The notes below the pieces were generated by a model. The model made no database searches. It saw only the letters and a list, made by a program, of their open reading frames with translations, and was not told the origin of the DNA. Below, piece after piece: positions 48,160 through 57,693 of a stretch of DNA of 64,000 bases; position 1 is the first letter of the stretch; each line of letters begins with the position of its first letter. A program made the position numbers and the translations under genes. This stretch comes from UBA1732 sp045114235. Its GTDB lineage: Bacteria; Verrucomicrobiota; Lentisphaeria; Victivallales; UBA1829. The DNA lies in the NCBI GenBank assembly GCA_045114235.1, contig JBGUKB010000038.1:1-64000 (forward strand). The letters are read 5' to 3'.

Positions 48160-48326
48160 AACAAACAAAACATTACCGGAACCGGGATGGGATCCGGCTT
48201 GCCTTCGTCTCGGAAGGCAGGCGCGGGACCGGTCCTGTTGTTCCGGGAACCCATCCGGATTCGTTGTCAAGCTCATTTCGAAATCAACGTCCTATCAGAC
48301 GCGAATCCGGCGAAAGGCGGAAATTG
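48160..48326 (+). promoter_or_regulatory. long, potentially structured 5' leader
   Basis: GGATGGG (48185-48191) can pair with CCCATCC (48250-48256), enclosing a hairpin TGCCTTC-gtctcg-GAAGGCA (48200-48219) and a GGACCGGTCC palindrome. I recognise no known riboswitch class. Confidence 0.4.
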
Positions 48327-51300
48327 ATGCACAAACTTCGTTCCAAATTCAGGAATAGACTGTTCATCCTGTCATCCTGTCTTCTGACCCTGCTTCTGCT
48401 CAGCTTCCTCTTCTTCAACCTGAACAGGCTGAACCGCAACATGGACGAAACGAAGCGGACCCACGATTATCTTCAGGACTGCGACGAGGCGGGCGACCTG
48501 ATCCGCCAGGGGTCGGATATCCTGACCTCCTCTGTGGAGCGTTATGTCATCACGGGCAATCCGGTGTTCCGGGACCGGTATTTCCATGAAGCGAAGCACG
48601 ATAAAAACCGTGAAGCCGGGCTGGAAAAGGTCAGGGATTTCCCGAACGCCGAAACGCTTCGCAAGGATTTGAACGAAGCCATGCGGTACTCCGTGGAGCT
48701 GATGTCGCTGGAGTACCACGCCATGCGCCTGGTCTCCTCGGACGCGGACCTCGCATCGCCCGATTGCCCGCCGGAAATCCGCGACTACGTGCTGACGGGA
48801 GAGGAGAAAGCCGCCTCGCCGGATGCCAGGAAGGAAATGGCGCGCGACATCATATTCGGCCTGAACTACCTCACGTACAAGGATCACATCTATTCCTCCA
48901 TCGAACGCAGCCTGGAAGACGCCGGAGTCTTCCTGAACCAGTACCGTACCAGCCTCACGGACCGGTACAAAGTCCTGTACTTTTACCAGCTTTGCACCTA
49001 TGCCGGGTTCTTCCTGGTCCTGATCGCGTTCGTGACCTTCCTCCTCCGCCAGCGCGGACGTGCGAACGCGTTCCTCCGCAAAGTCCTCGACAACATCCCG
49101 ATGCTGATCTCCATCAAGGACGCCCGCTCCGAGCGTTATGTGGACTGCAACATGGCGTTCGCCCGCTATGCGTACCGGGACTCGGTCGCCGATGTGATCG
49201 GCAGTTCGGACGCCCAGATATTCGACGAGGCGACGGCGAACCATTTCGTGGAAAACGACCGGAAAACGCTCGCCGGCGACGTCACCACTTCTTTCTTCGA
49301 AAATGCGCTCGACGCCCACGGCAAGCCATGCAGTTTCCTGACGACCAAGCTCAAGATCTCGGACATGGACGGCAATACATGCCTGTTCGGAATGTCCCAG
49401 GACGTGACGGAGGCGATGGAACGCCAGCGCAGCAACGAGGCGATCGCGGAGGCGCTGCTCGCCCTTCAGTCCTACGACGCCGTTTCCCATCCTCAAAAAG
49501 TCATCGAGGTCATCCGCAAGCGCCTCAACGCGGATTTCTGCCATCTGATCCGGTTCGACGAGGCGTTGAACGAAGCCGTCGTCGAGCCCGACTGCCACGC
49601 GCACCTGGATCCCGCGACCCCGTGCGAGCTCGTCGTGGCCCCCCTGAACGATTTCCGCTACTTCACCAGGCACTCCGCGCCGCTGGAGCCGTTCGAGATC
49701 GAAGAAAGGGCTCCCCTCGAAATCCTGCGCATGTACGCCGTGCTGGACGCGCAGACCGGCGAATGGCAGCCGACCACTGCGTATTCCATGCCCGTGAACC
49801 GCCAGGGGACGCTGTTCGGCACGCTGGCGATCGGCTACGCGATGCGCCGCACGCTCTCCCCGTTCGAAAAGGAATTCATCGAAACGAGCGTGAAGATCCT
49901 GGAGAACGCGCTGGAACGCCAGAAGACATACAGCGACCTGAGCGCGGCGAACGCCCGCATCAACCGCGAATACGATTTCGTGAACAACATCTTCGACATC
50001 ATGCCCATCCCCTGCGTCATCAAGGACGTCGACAACGACTACCGGTGCATGCGCTGCAACGAGGCGTACTCCAGGCTCTTCCAAAAGCAGCACGACGAGG
50101 TCATCGCCCTGAACAGTGCCGACCTTTTCTCGCCGGAAATCGCGCAGCGGCTCCGTGCCGCCGACCAGAAGGCGGTACGCGAAAACAAGATGATCTTCGA
50201 GGAACTCGTCTGCACGTTCCCGGACGGGGTGAAGCACACGTTCCTTTACCGCCGCGGCCCGATGACGCTCCCGGACGGACGCCTGGTGCTTTTCTGCGTG
50301 GCGGAAGACATCACGGAGCTCCGCCGCCAGACCGACAAGGTGCTGCAGATCAACGAAAAGCTTCAGGGCGAATACCAGCGGGCCGTCAACGCCGAGGAGG
50401 CGGAGACCTTTTTCGCGAAGTCGCTCAAATCCATTCTCGCCATGCCGCCCGGCCAGGACGCCATCATCCCCAGCATCGAGGAAGTCGGCAAATACATCGG
50501 CGCCGACCGCTGTTTCATCTACTACCGGATCAGGGACGACGAGGGAAATTCCGGCTGGGAGCTCACCTACGAATGGTGCGGCGAGGGGATCGAAAAGAAA
50601 TTCAAGGCGCGGACGGACGTCGACATGTTCCCGGATGTGTGCGAGGCGCTGGAACACGGCGAGGATTTCCTTGCCACAGACATCCGGTCGATCCATCCGG
50701 TCACATGCGCCTGGCTTCAGGCGCAGAAGGTCCAGTCGATCATCATGACGCCGCTCCGCGATGAAAACGGAGAAGTCTTCGGATTCATCGGGTTCGATTT
50801 CGTCCTCCATGCCCAGGAGCAATTCTCCGAACGCATCATCCGAAGCGTGCACGAGGCCGCGGACGTGATCCTGATCTGCCGCGAACGTAACAAGCGCCAG
50901 GCGACCATGTTCAAGGCGGTCGCGGAGGAAAAGCTCCGCTCCGAGATCTTCGAGAGCGCCGCCATCCCGCTCCTGCTCTTCAAGCCGGACGGGACCGTAG
51001 TCACCGTGAACTCCGCCGCGCTCAAGACGTTCGGCGGTACCCCATCCGAAGTCATCGGTCGCAACTGCCATGATTTCGTCTGCCATTGCGAGGTCAGGCC
51101 GGAGGAATGCCCCCTGCGCCACCCGGAACGCAGCTCGCAGGAATTCATGCTGCATCGCCGCGACGGGCAGTATTTCGCGATCAAGACGCAGACGATCCGC
51201 GACGACCACGGCGATCCGCTGTACATCCTCGAATGCGCGGTCGACATGACCGAGACGCACGAACTGCATGAAAATGCCGAAGCCATCGCGCAGTCGCTCC

Positions 51301-53060
51301 TGGCGCTCCAGTCCAAGAACGTCATTTCCAGCCCGATTCAGGTGCTGAACATCATCCGCAGGCGCCTCGGCGCGAACACCGTGTACCTGGCGCAGTACGA
51401 CCGGAAGGCCGGGATCGCTTTCCTGAACCCGGAATACACCCTGCTGGACAACGGGGAAAGGCTTTCGGGACGCGCCGAAGCCGGACTCGACGATCTCGCG
51501 CCGCACCTCGACCGCCTGAAAGACGAGGGCATCTGCGAGTTCGAGGGAAGCAGCCGGCTGCTGATCCGCAACGCCTATGCGAAACGTTCGCCCGGCATCA
51601 ATATTCCGACGAGCGAGATCATCGTCATGGTGCCGCTCGAGGTCAGGGGGGAAAGCTGGGGCAACCTCAGCATCACCTATGCGAAGCGCAGGCACCTCGG
51701 CGAGCGCGACAAGGATTTCTTCATCCGCTGCCGCGAAGTCCTGGAAGCCGCGCTGGAACGCAAGCTCAACGACGACGACCTCCACGCCGCGCTGGACAAG
51801 GAGATCGCCGCGGAAAAGGCCAAGAGCTTCTTCTTCTCCTCGGTCAGCCACGACATCCGCACTCCGCTCAATGCCATCATCGGCTTCTCCGAGCTGCTCA
51901 TCAGCGGCATCATGGACGAACAGGAACGCTCCAAAGCGCTGTCGGCGATCTCCACCAGCGGACAGACGCTGCTCCAGCTCATCAACGACGTCCTCGACCT
52001 CTCCAAGCTCGAGTCCGACAGGATGACCATCCATCCCGTCCTCACCGACGTCCGCGAGCTCGCGTCTTCGGTGCTTCATACGTTCGACGTGTCCGTCATG
52101 AACAAACCCGTCATGCTCAAGGAGGAATTCGGCCCCCTGCCGTTCCTCGAAGTCGACCCGCAGCGCATCCGCCAGATCCTCTTCAACCTCATCGGCAACG
52201 CCGTCAAGTATACGAAACAGGGCGAAATATGCCTCCGGGCTTCGTTCCGGCAGGAAATCGGAGACGAAAACGGCGTCCTCGTCATTTCCGTCAGCGACAC
52301 CGGTTGCGGCATCGCCGACGAGGACAAGGAAAAGCTCGTCAATCCTTTCGTCAAGGCTGGCGTCGATGCCAAGATCAAGGGGACCGGGCTCGGCCTCGCC
52401 ATCTGCAAGCAGCTTGCGACCAGGATGGGCGGGCATTTCTCGTTCGTTTCCGAACTCGGCAAGGGCTCCACGTTCGCGCTCGAGCTCCGCGACGTCAGGA
52501 GCGTGGAGCGGACCCCGGAGACCCGGAAGAAAGTCGCCTCCGGGCAGGAGCTGATCCGCCTGAAGATGGAACGCGAATCCATCGGCAAAACGGTCGCCGC
52601 CGTTCAGGCGGAGCCTGCCGCCGGCCGCAAGGCCGGGAAGGGAGACGGGGCAAAAGAATCCGCTGCGGCCGTTGCAGCCGTTCCCGCCTCCAAGCTCAAG
52701 AAGCCGTTCCGCGTCCTGATCGCGGACGATGTCAAACTGAACCTCTCGGTCCTGAAGGCGCTCCTCAAAAAGATCGGCGTGAACGATGTCGAGGCCGCCG
52801 TCAACGGCTCCGACGCATGGGACAAGCTCCAGGCGTCGGAAAAGCCATTCGACATCGTCCTGACCGATATCTGGATGCCGGAAATGGACGGAAAGGAATT
52901 CGTCGCCAAAGTCCGCGCCGACAAACGGTTCGCCGGTCTTCCCGTCTATGCCGTCACCGCCGACATCGAGGAACAGAAGATGTTTGTCGAACACGGTTTC
53001 ACGGGGATCTTCCTGAAGCCCCTGACCATTGACAAACTGTCGGGAGTATTCATCGGATGA
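48327..53060 (+). CDS. giant hybrid sensor histidine kinase with PAS and GAF domains
   Basis: 1577 residues from ATG 48327 (GGCGG upstream). Helices at 10-30 and 215-240 bracket a helical extracytoplasmic sensor region. Then PAS (about 250-365), GAF-like (375-535), PAS (550-680), GAF-like (700-860), PAS (870-985), GAF-like (990-1140), HisKA with SHDIRTPLNAIIGF (His about 1172), HATPase (NAVKY, DTGCGIAD, GTGLGLAI) and receiver 1455-1577 with phospho-Asp in LTDIWMPEMDG (about 1511). An Ala/Lys linker precedes the receiver. Kinase and receiver closely match the kinase at 34971, so they are paralogues, while the sensors differ completely. No output domain; partner not encoded nearby. Confidence 0.92.
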   Translation: MHKLRSKFRNRLFILSSCLLTLLLLSFLFFNLNRLNRNMDETKRTHDYLQDCDEAGDLIRQGSDILTSSVERYVITGNPVFRDRYFHEAKHDKNREAGLEKVRDFPNAETLRKDLNEAMRYSVELMSLEYHAMRLVSSDADLASPDCPPEIRDYVLTGEEKAASPDARKEMARDIIFGLNYLTYKDHIYSSIERSLEDAGVFLNQYRTSLTDRYKVLYFYQLCTYAGFFLVLIAFVTFLLRQRGRANAFLRKVLDNIPMLISIKDARSERYVDCNMAFARYAYRDSVADVIGSSDAQIFDEATANHFVENDRKTLAGDVTTSFFENALDAHGKPCSFLTTKLKISDMDGNTCLFGMSQDVTEAMERQRSNEAIAEALLALQSYDAVSHPQKVIEVIRKRLNADFCHLIRFDEALNEAVVEPDCHAHLDPATPCELVVAPLNDFRYFTRHSAPLEPFEIEERAPLEILRMYAVLDAQTGEWQPTTAYSMPVNRQGTLFGTLAIGYAMRRTLSPFEKEFIETSVKILENALERQKTYSDLSAANARINREYDFVNNIFDIMPIPCVIKDVDNDYRCMRCNEAYSRLFQKQHDEVIALNSADLFSPEIAQRLRAADQKAVRENKMIFEELVCTFPDGVKHTFLYRRGPMTLPDGRLVLFCVAEDITELRRQTDKVLQINEKLQGEYQRAVNAEEAETFFAKSLKSILAMPPGQDAIIPSIEEVGKYIGADRCFIYYRIRDDEGNSGWELTYEWCGEGIEKKFKARTDVDMFPDVCEALEHGEDFLATDIRSIHPVTCAWLQAQKVQSIIMTPLRDENGEVFGFIGFDFVLHAQEQFSERIIRSVHEAADVILICRERNKRQATMFKAVAEEKLRSEIFESAAIPLLLFKPDGTVVTVNSAALKTFGGTPSEVIGRNCHDFVCHCEVRPEECPLRHPERSSQEFMLHRRDGQYFAIKTQTIRDDHGDPLYILECAVDMTETHELHENAEAIAQSLLALQSKNVISSPIQVLNIIRRRLGANTVYLAQYDRKAGIAFLNPEYTLLDNGERLSGRAEAGLDDLAPHLDRLKDEGICEFEGSSRLLIRNAYAKRSPGINIPTSEIIVMVPLEVRGESWGNLSITYAKRRHLGERDKDFFIRCREVLEAALERKLNDDDLHAALDKEIAAEKAKSFFFSSVSHDIRTPLNAIIGFSELLISGIMDEQERSKALSAISTSGQTLLQLINDVLDLSKLESDRMTIHPVLTDVRELASSVLHTFDVSVMNKPVMLKEEFGPLPFLEVDPQRIRQILFNLIGNAVKYTKQGEICLRASFRQEIGDENGVLVISVSDTGCGIADEDKEKLVNPFVKAGVDAKIKGTGLGLAICKQLATRMGGHFSFVSELGKGSTFALELRDVRSVERTPETRKKVASGQELIRLKMERESIGKTVAAVQAEPAAGRKAGKGDGAKESAAAVAAVPASKLKKPFRVLIADDVKLNLSVLKALLKKIGVNDVEAAVNGSDAWDKLQASEKPFDIVLTDIWMPEMDGKEFVAKVRADKRFAGLPVYAVTADIEEQKMFVEHGFTGIFLKPLTIDKLSGVFIG

Positions 53061-53151
53061 TCCTGCCTGGATCTTCGCGCGAAGGATGACAGCCAGGTCC
53101 GGACACGATTACGATTCCGTTCATTGCCACCGGACGGGGAAAGGTTTTCGC

Positions 53152-53955
53152 ATGAAAGATTTCTTGAACTCGTTTTCAGCTCGCGGGAGATTCGCACCCG
53201 TGAAACGATGCCTGCGCCTGTTCGCCGTGGCGGCCGCCGTGCTCGCCGTGTCGGCGTGCCGGACGGACGACTGCTGCGCGGATTCGACGCCGCCGGGGTT
53301 CGTGCATGTGGCGGAAGCCGTCCCGGACGCGATCCTGGAGGTCCGCTACTACTCCACCTACAATTTCATCGGCGACCGCATCCGCGGCTATGAACGCCCG
53401 GCTCCCTTGCTCACCGCCGAGGCCGCCGAAGCGCTGAAGGCCGTGAGCGACGAGCTGATCCCGCTGGGCTACCGCCTCAAGATATACGACGCCTACCGTC
53501 CGCAGCGTGCCGTCGACCACTTCGTGGAATGGTCGCACAGAGCGGACGACACGCGGATGAAACGGTATTTCTATCCCGACCTCGACAAGACCGTCCTCTT
53601 CCCGCAGGGGTACATCGCCGCGAAGTCGGGGCACAGCCGCGGCAGCACCGTGGACCTGACGCTGTTCGACATGAACACGGAAAAGGAAGTCGACATGGGC
53701 GGCACGTTCGACTGGTTCGGGCGGGAAAGCCACCCCGACTGGGGCGGGGATCCCGAGACGCGGAAGTTCACGGGGGAATTCCCCGCCGGCACGCCCGCCG
53801 GACGCAGGATCAGCGAATCACAGTTCGCGAACCGCATGCTGCTCCGTTCGGCCATGCTGAAACACGGGTTCAAACCCGTTGACACGGAGTGGTGGCACTT
53901 CACGCTCGAAAACGAGCCGTACCCGGACACCTATTTCGACTATCCGGTCAAGTGA
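53152..53955 (+). CDS. D-alanyl-D-alanine dipeptidase, VanX/DdpX family, predicted lipoprotein
   Basis: 267 residues from ATG 53152 (GGGGAAAGG upstream). N-terminal signal ending LAVSAC looks like a lipobox (Cys about 35). The zinc dipeptidase signature is complete: SGHSRGSTVDLTL (the SxHxxGxAxD motif) and EWWHF with the catalytic Glu and third zinc ligand; DAYRPQRAVDHF is also conserved. It would cleave D-Ala-D-Ala or related muropeptides outside the cytoplasm. VanX for glycopeptide resistance is cytoplasmic and comes with vanH/vanA, absent here, so a cell-wall recycling role is more likely. 91 bases after the kinase, 7 bases before the GNAT gene. Confidence 0.88.
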   Translation: MKDFLNSFSARGRFAPVKRCLRLFAVAAAVLAVSACRTDDCCADSTPPGFVHVAEAVPDAILEVRYYSTYNFIGDRIRGYERPAPLLTAEAAEALKAVSDELIPLGYRLKIYDAYRPQRAVDHFVEWSHRADDTRMKRYFYPDLDKTVLFPQGYIAAKSGHSRGSTVDLTLFDMNTEKEVDMGGTFDWFGRESHPDWGGDPETRKFTGEFPAGTPAGRRISESQFANRMLLRSAMLKHGFKPVDTEWWHFTLENEPYPDTYFDYPVK

Positions 53956-53962
53956 GGAGGAA

Positions 53963-54562
53963 ATGAGCCTGGTAGAAACAAAAAGGCTTCTCCTTCGTCC
54001 GTTTCGCGAAGACGACGCGGCGGATGTGCTGGAATATCTGAGCGGCCCGCTGCCGCACTGCTTCGCCGCCCTGAAGCTCGATACGCTTGACGAGGCGCGC
54101 GCGGAACTGGCAAAACGCTCCGAAGACACGGAATACTGCTTCGCCATCGTGCTGAAGGAATCCGGCAAGGTGATCGGGGAGATCGACGCTTCTCCGTCGA
54201 CCTACAGGCCGCCCGTGCTGTGCTCGAAGGCGCCGATGCCGTCGCCGCCCCCGGATACCTTCAGCCCGAGCCTGATCCTGAATGCCGTGTACCAGGGGAG
54301 GGGGTTCGCATACGAAGCGACGTATGCCCTCTTCGATTATCTCTTCACGCGGAAGGGCGTGCGCCGCATTTTCGCCTACTCGGACGGATACAATGCGAAA
54401 AGCCAGCACCTTTGCGAAAAACTCGGCATGCGCCGCGAAGCGCAGTTCCTGGAATTCGTCTCGTTCGTCACGGACGCCGAGGGAAATCCCGTCTATGAAA
54501 ACACCTTTCAGTATGCCATCCTGAAAAAGGAATGGATGGCGAACCGGACGCGTCGGCAATAA
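53963..54562 (+). CDS. GNAT family N-acetyltransferase (RimJ/RimL type)
   Basis: 199 residues from ATG 53963, with GAGGAGG just upstream. TKRLLLRPFREDDAADVL is the RimJ-type N-terminus; the acetyl-CoA region is represented by NAVYQGRGFAYEATYALFDYLF, then AKSQHLCEKLGM. It probably acetylates a protein N-terminus or small amine. Cotranscribed with the VanX-like gene (7-base gap). Substrate unknown. Confidence 0.88.
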   Translation: MSLVETKRLLLRPFREDDAADVLEYLSGPLPHCFAALKLDTLDEARAELAKRSEDTEYCFAIVLKESGKVIGEIDASPSTYRPPVLCSKAPMPSPPPDTFSPSLILNAVYQGRGFAYEATYALFDYLFTRKGVRRIFAYSDGYNAKSQHLCEKLGMRREAQFLEFVSFVTDAEGNPVYENTFQYAILKKEWMANRTRRQ

Positions 54563-54626
54563 GCGCGAAAAGTCCGGCGCCCGGTCGTCAAAACGCGCGC
54601 ACAGGGGGGCGGGAATGATGGACAGC

Positions 54627-54666
54627 GAATCCGCAACAATCAAACGCGCGCGCGAATTTTTGCGGG
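54627..54666. repeat. dispersed 40-bp repeat, copy 2
   Basis: 36 of 40 bases identical to 25564-25603, same orientation; lies in the gap between convergent genes. Here the element is not followed by a usable -10 box. Confidence 0.75.
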
Positions 54667-54686
54667 AATGAGGTCGTTTCTTCCCG

Positions 54687-54719
54687 TTTCTGCACAATGA
54701 TTCCGTCTTTCTGCACAAT
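54687..54719. repeat. direct repeat with 21-bp period
   Basis: TTTCTGCACAAT at 54687-54698 and again at 54708-54719, each followed by a TTCCG, start to start 21 bp. Confidence 0.6.
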
Positions 54720-54823
54720 TCCGCTTGAAAAATGGGCAGAATCGGGGGGGGTATCAGGCAGAAAGCCGATGGTCCCCCTGATGCGGCATCATCATATCCT
54801 GACGGCGGCGTGCCGGTCATTCT

Positions 54824-56629
54824 TCATTCCTTAGGGAAGAAATTCCATTCTTCTTCCTTTTCCTCAATGGCGGAATCCGCAGCGATCCCCAGGCGGGGGC
54901 GTGCGTCCAGCAGAACGCGCTGCGACTGCGAGCGCACTTTGGGGTTCACGGTGTTCAGGCGGTCCCGTGTTTCCCGATCCAGCGATTTGCAGCCGTAAAA
55001 GGCGCCATTCCGGATGGTTTTCAGGCTGTCCGGGAATGTCACGTGTTTCAGGTTGGTGCACATCTCGAAAGCGCCGGAACGGATTTCTTTTACGCTCGGG
55101 GGGATCGTAAGTTCGGTCAAGCCGGAGCAGAACATAAACGTCCCGTCGCCGATGTACGTGACGCTCGGGGAAATCACGAGTTCGGTCAAGCCGGAGCAGT
55201 TCGCAAACGCCCTGTCGCCGATGTGCGTGACGTTCGGAGGAATCGCGAGCGTGCCTGTCAGTCCACTGCAGCCGGAAAAGGCGTCAATATAGATTGTCTG
55301 CAGAGAGTCCGGCAATTCCAGGCGTTTCAGTCCGGTGCACCCCGCAAACGCCCTCGTGCCGATTTCCTCAAGGCTTTCCGGCAGACGGATTCCCGTGATG
55401 CCGTCGCATTTCTCGAAGGCAAACACCCGGATGATCTTCACATCCGGGGCGACCACGCATGGGCCATCCGGCGGCGATACGCAGGAAATGAGTTCGGAAC
55501 CGTCCTTCGAGTAAAGGATCCCGTCCTCGAAGCGGAAGATGGGATGATCGTCCGGCACGGCGAGGGCACAGCGGGTCCCGGTGAAAGCTCCGCCGGAGAT
55601 GTATTGAAGTCGTTTGCCGAGCGTGAGGGGCGGCAGGCTGCGGCAGCCTTCGAACGCGCGAAATCCTATGCTGATCACGCTGTCCGGGAGGTTGAATTCG
55701 GACAGGTTGGTGCAATAGATGAATGCTTTCTCTTCGATTCGTTCGATTCCGTCCGGGAGCGTGACTTTTTTCAATCCGGTGCAGTCGGCAAACATGTACC
55801 CGCTGACGCTCTGCGACGGAATGCCCAATTCCGCGAACATCCGGCGTTTTTCCTCCTCGGTCAACTGCCGCCCCATCCCCGCCGGGAGCCGGATTTCCTC
55901 AAGCGAGCGGCAGCTTTCGAATGCTTCCTGACCGATCCACTCCACGGAATCGGGAATGTCCACGGTCCGCAGCGCGGTACATCCTCTGAAAGCAACTTGT
56001 CCGATTACTTTTACCCCGTCCAGGATCACGGCCTCGCGCAGTCCGGTGCAGTTCCAGAACGAGAAGTTGCCGATCTTCTTCACGTTTCCCGGAATCACGA
56101 TTCTGCGCAGACTGCGACATCCGACGAACGCGTGGTCGCCTATCTGTTCCACGGAGCCGGGAATGACGATATCCGTCAATTTTTCGCAGTACGCAAACGC
56201 GGTTTTACCGATCTTCTTCACGCTGCTCGGGATGGAGACGCTGCGGAGGTCGTCGCGGATACCGCTCTTGTAAAACGCTCCCTCGAGGATTTCCTCCGCG
56301 CCCTCGGGGATGATGCAGTGCCGGTAGCCCAGGTACGGGATGAGCCAGTTCCAATGCCATTTCCCGATCAGGACCGAACCGTGAATATACTCCCCCAGAC
56401 GCGAACGCTGCGGGATCATGGTCTGGTCGACGACCTTTGTCCCCGCCGGGAGATGGATACGGCACACATACATGTAATCCGTGAGCGCATGGAACAGCGC
56501 GACGGGAAGAAACAGCAGCAGGAAGACCAGAATGAACGGTTTCAGACGGCTGGCGAGCGATTCGCGCGGTGCATCGTCTTTCGCCGGGGTCGCGGCAAGC
56601 TCGGGTTGAGGTTTGTTCGGATCGGACAT
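54824..56629 (-). CDS. membrane-anchored leucine-rich repeat protein (LRR_5/BspA type)
   Basis: 601 residues from ATG 56629 (AGGGAG seven bases upstream). A short cytoplasmic N-terminus, one membrane helix (about 35-58, ILVFLLLFLPVALFHAL), then about 15 copies of the BspA-type LRR (IPSSVKKIGKTAFAYCEKLT and variants, about 23 residues, one Cys per repeat). Such repeats bind proteins or surfaces. No signal peptidase site, so it stays anchored as a type II membrane protein. Paired with the membrane protein gene 14 bases upstream. Confidence 0.9.
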   Translation of the reverse strand: MSDPNKPQPELAATPAKDDAPRESLASRLKPFILVFLLLFLPVALFHALTDYMYVCRIHLPAGTKVVDQTMIPQRSRLGEYIHGSVLIGKWHWNWLIPYLGYRHCIIPEGAEEILEGAFYKSGIRDDLRSVSIPSSVKKIGKTAFAYCEKLTDIVIPGSVEQIGDHAFVGCRSLRRIVIPGNVKKIGNFSFWNCTGLREAVILDGVKVIGQVAFRGCTALRTVDIPDSVEWIGQEAFESCRSLEEIRLPAGMGRQLTEEEKRRMFAELGIPSQSVSGYMFADCTGLKKVTLPDGIERIEEKAFIYCTNLSEFNLPDSVISIGFRAFEGCRSLPPLTLGKRLQYISGGAFTGTRCALAVPDDHPIFRFEDGILYSKDGSELISCVSPPDGPCVVAPDVKIIRVFAFEKCDGITGIRLPESLEEIGTRAFAGCTGLKRLELPDSLQTIYIDAFSGCSGLTGTLAIPPNVTHIGDRAFANCSGLTELVISPSVTYIGDGTFMFCSGLTELTIPPSVKEIRSGAFEMCTNLKHVTFPDSLKTIRNGAFYGCKSLDRETRDRLNTVNPKVRSQSQRVLLDARPRLGIAADSAIEEKEEEWNFFPKE

Positions 56630-56643
56630 GGTACGCTCCCTGT

Positions 56644-57543
56644 TCATTTTTTCGGCACGAGGACGGGACGGAACCCGTAAAAAGCCAGGCGGGGAAGGAG
56701 GCTTTTCCGGTAGCCGGACGGGCGTTGCAGGACCTTGCGGAACTTGAAAAAGTACACCAGCCGATTGAAGCTCCGGTTGACGGAATAGTGTTTCACAAGT
56801 ATGGCGCCGCCGTCCGGGAATCGCAGGGTGAGCGGCCCTTTCTGTTCCCGGTCATACTGGATCACGGGCAACAGAACCTCGCATGAAGATTTGACGAGAA
56901 ATAATGGCGAGAACAGGAAGTCGCTTGCCCCTGAAGATAAATAATCCTCTTCGCTATTGTAGCGCTCTTTTTTCCGTTTTTCAATCAGCACGATCCCGAC
57001 TTCCTGATCGTCTTTGCCGTACGGGATGCTGTATGTCGACGCCTTGACAAGCCCCGCAAAAGTCGAGCCGTAAACGATCCAGTTGTCGCGATCGTAGGCT
57101 GCATGATGCAGACGGCGGACATGATACAGATACTCCGTCGCCTGCTGGAAACACCGTATTCCGACCTGAAGCAGGACGATCGGAATCAGAAACGCAAATA
57201 AATCCCATCCGAACAGCGGTTTTTTCAGATAAAACAAAAGAAAATCAAGGAACCCGAGGATCATAAGTTCGATCACGAGGTTGTATATGACCGCGCAAAA
57301 AAAAGACAGACGATCGTACTCGGCATTGTTGCGAAGTTCCAGCTCCAGGCGGGACATGATCCTCAGCAGGATGATGAAGATCCGGCGCGAGAGACAGACC
57401 AGGAAAAACACCGAGTAATAGAGCCAGCGTCCGTTCGAGGACGCCCGGACACAGATGAATGCGAGCGCAAGGATCAACGGCACTGCCACAAGCCAGAACG
57501 ACCGGGACACCGATTTCCACGCTCTTTTCTCGTCGTTGCTCAT
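56644..57543 (-). CDS. membrane protein of unknown function
   Basis: 299 residues from ATG 57543 (AAGGA 13 bases upstream). Four hydrophobic segments at about 15-35, 38-60, 80-105 and 115-140, followed by a soluble C-terminal half with mixed charge (KKERYNSEEDYLSSG, RFPDGGAILVKHYS). No motif I recognise. The C-terminal part could be a PH-like or YcxB-like domain (DDQEVGIVLIEKRKK, LPVIQYDREQKGPL), which occurs with N-terminal helix pairs; that is a guess. Forms an operon with the LRR protein downstream. Confidence 0.65.
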   Translation of the reverse strand: MSNDEKRAWKSVSRSFWLVAVPLILALAFICVRASSNGRWLYYSVFFLVCLSRRIFIILLRIMSRLELELRNNAEYDRLSFFCAVIYNLVIELMILGFLDFLLFYLKKPLFGWDLFAFLIPIVLLQVGIRCFQQATEYLYHVRRLHHAAYDRDNWIVYGSTFAGLVKASTYSIPYGKDDQEVGIVLIEKRKKERYNSEEDYLSSGASDFLFSPLFLVKSSCEVLLPVIQYDREQKGPLTLRFPDGGAILVKHYSVNRSFNRLVYFFKFRKVLQRPSGYRKSLLPRLAFYGFRPVLVPKK

Positions 57544-57640
57544 TTTTATCTCGTTTCCTTCGGAGGACAAGTCCTCCACTGCGGTTGTGCGCGGCTTTCG
57601 CTCGCGCACGTTTCCTTCGTTTGATTCGTATCTTTCCCCT

Positions 57641-57668
57641 AATATATATCCTCTATTTCGAAAAACAA
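57641..57668 (-). promoter_or_regulatory. promoter of the membrane protein/LRR operon
   Basis: Leftward TTGTTT (complement of 57663-57668), 16-bp spacer, TATATT (complement of 57641-57646). Confidence 0.6.
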
Positions 57669-57693
57669 ACAGGAACGATCATTTTTCGGTATG

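Larger units (their letters stand above)
47989..48326. other. intergenic region with terminator, promoter and structured leader
   Basis: Holds the lipoprotein terminator, a near-consensus rightward promoter and a long untranslated leader of the hybrid kinase gene. No additional gene seen. Confidence 0.6.

Noticed and set aside
48372..52994. 1540-residue leftward open frame opposite the giant kinase
   Set aside because: Shadow of the kinase coding frame; no domain recognisable and no ribosome site or promoter on that strand.
53152..53955. Vancomycin resistance (vanX)
   Set aside because: The dipeptidase is predicted to be exported and no vanH, vanA or vanRS-type set is nearby.
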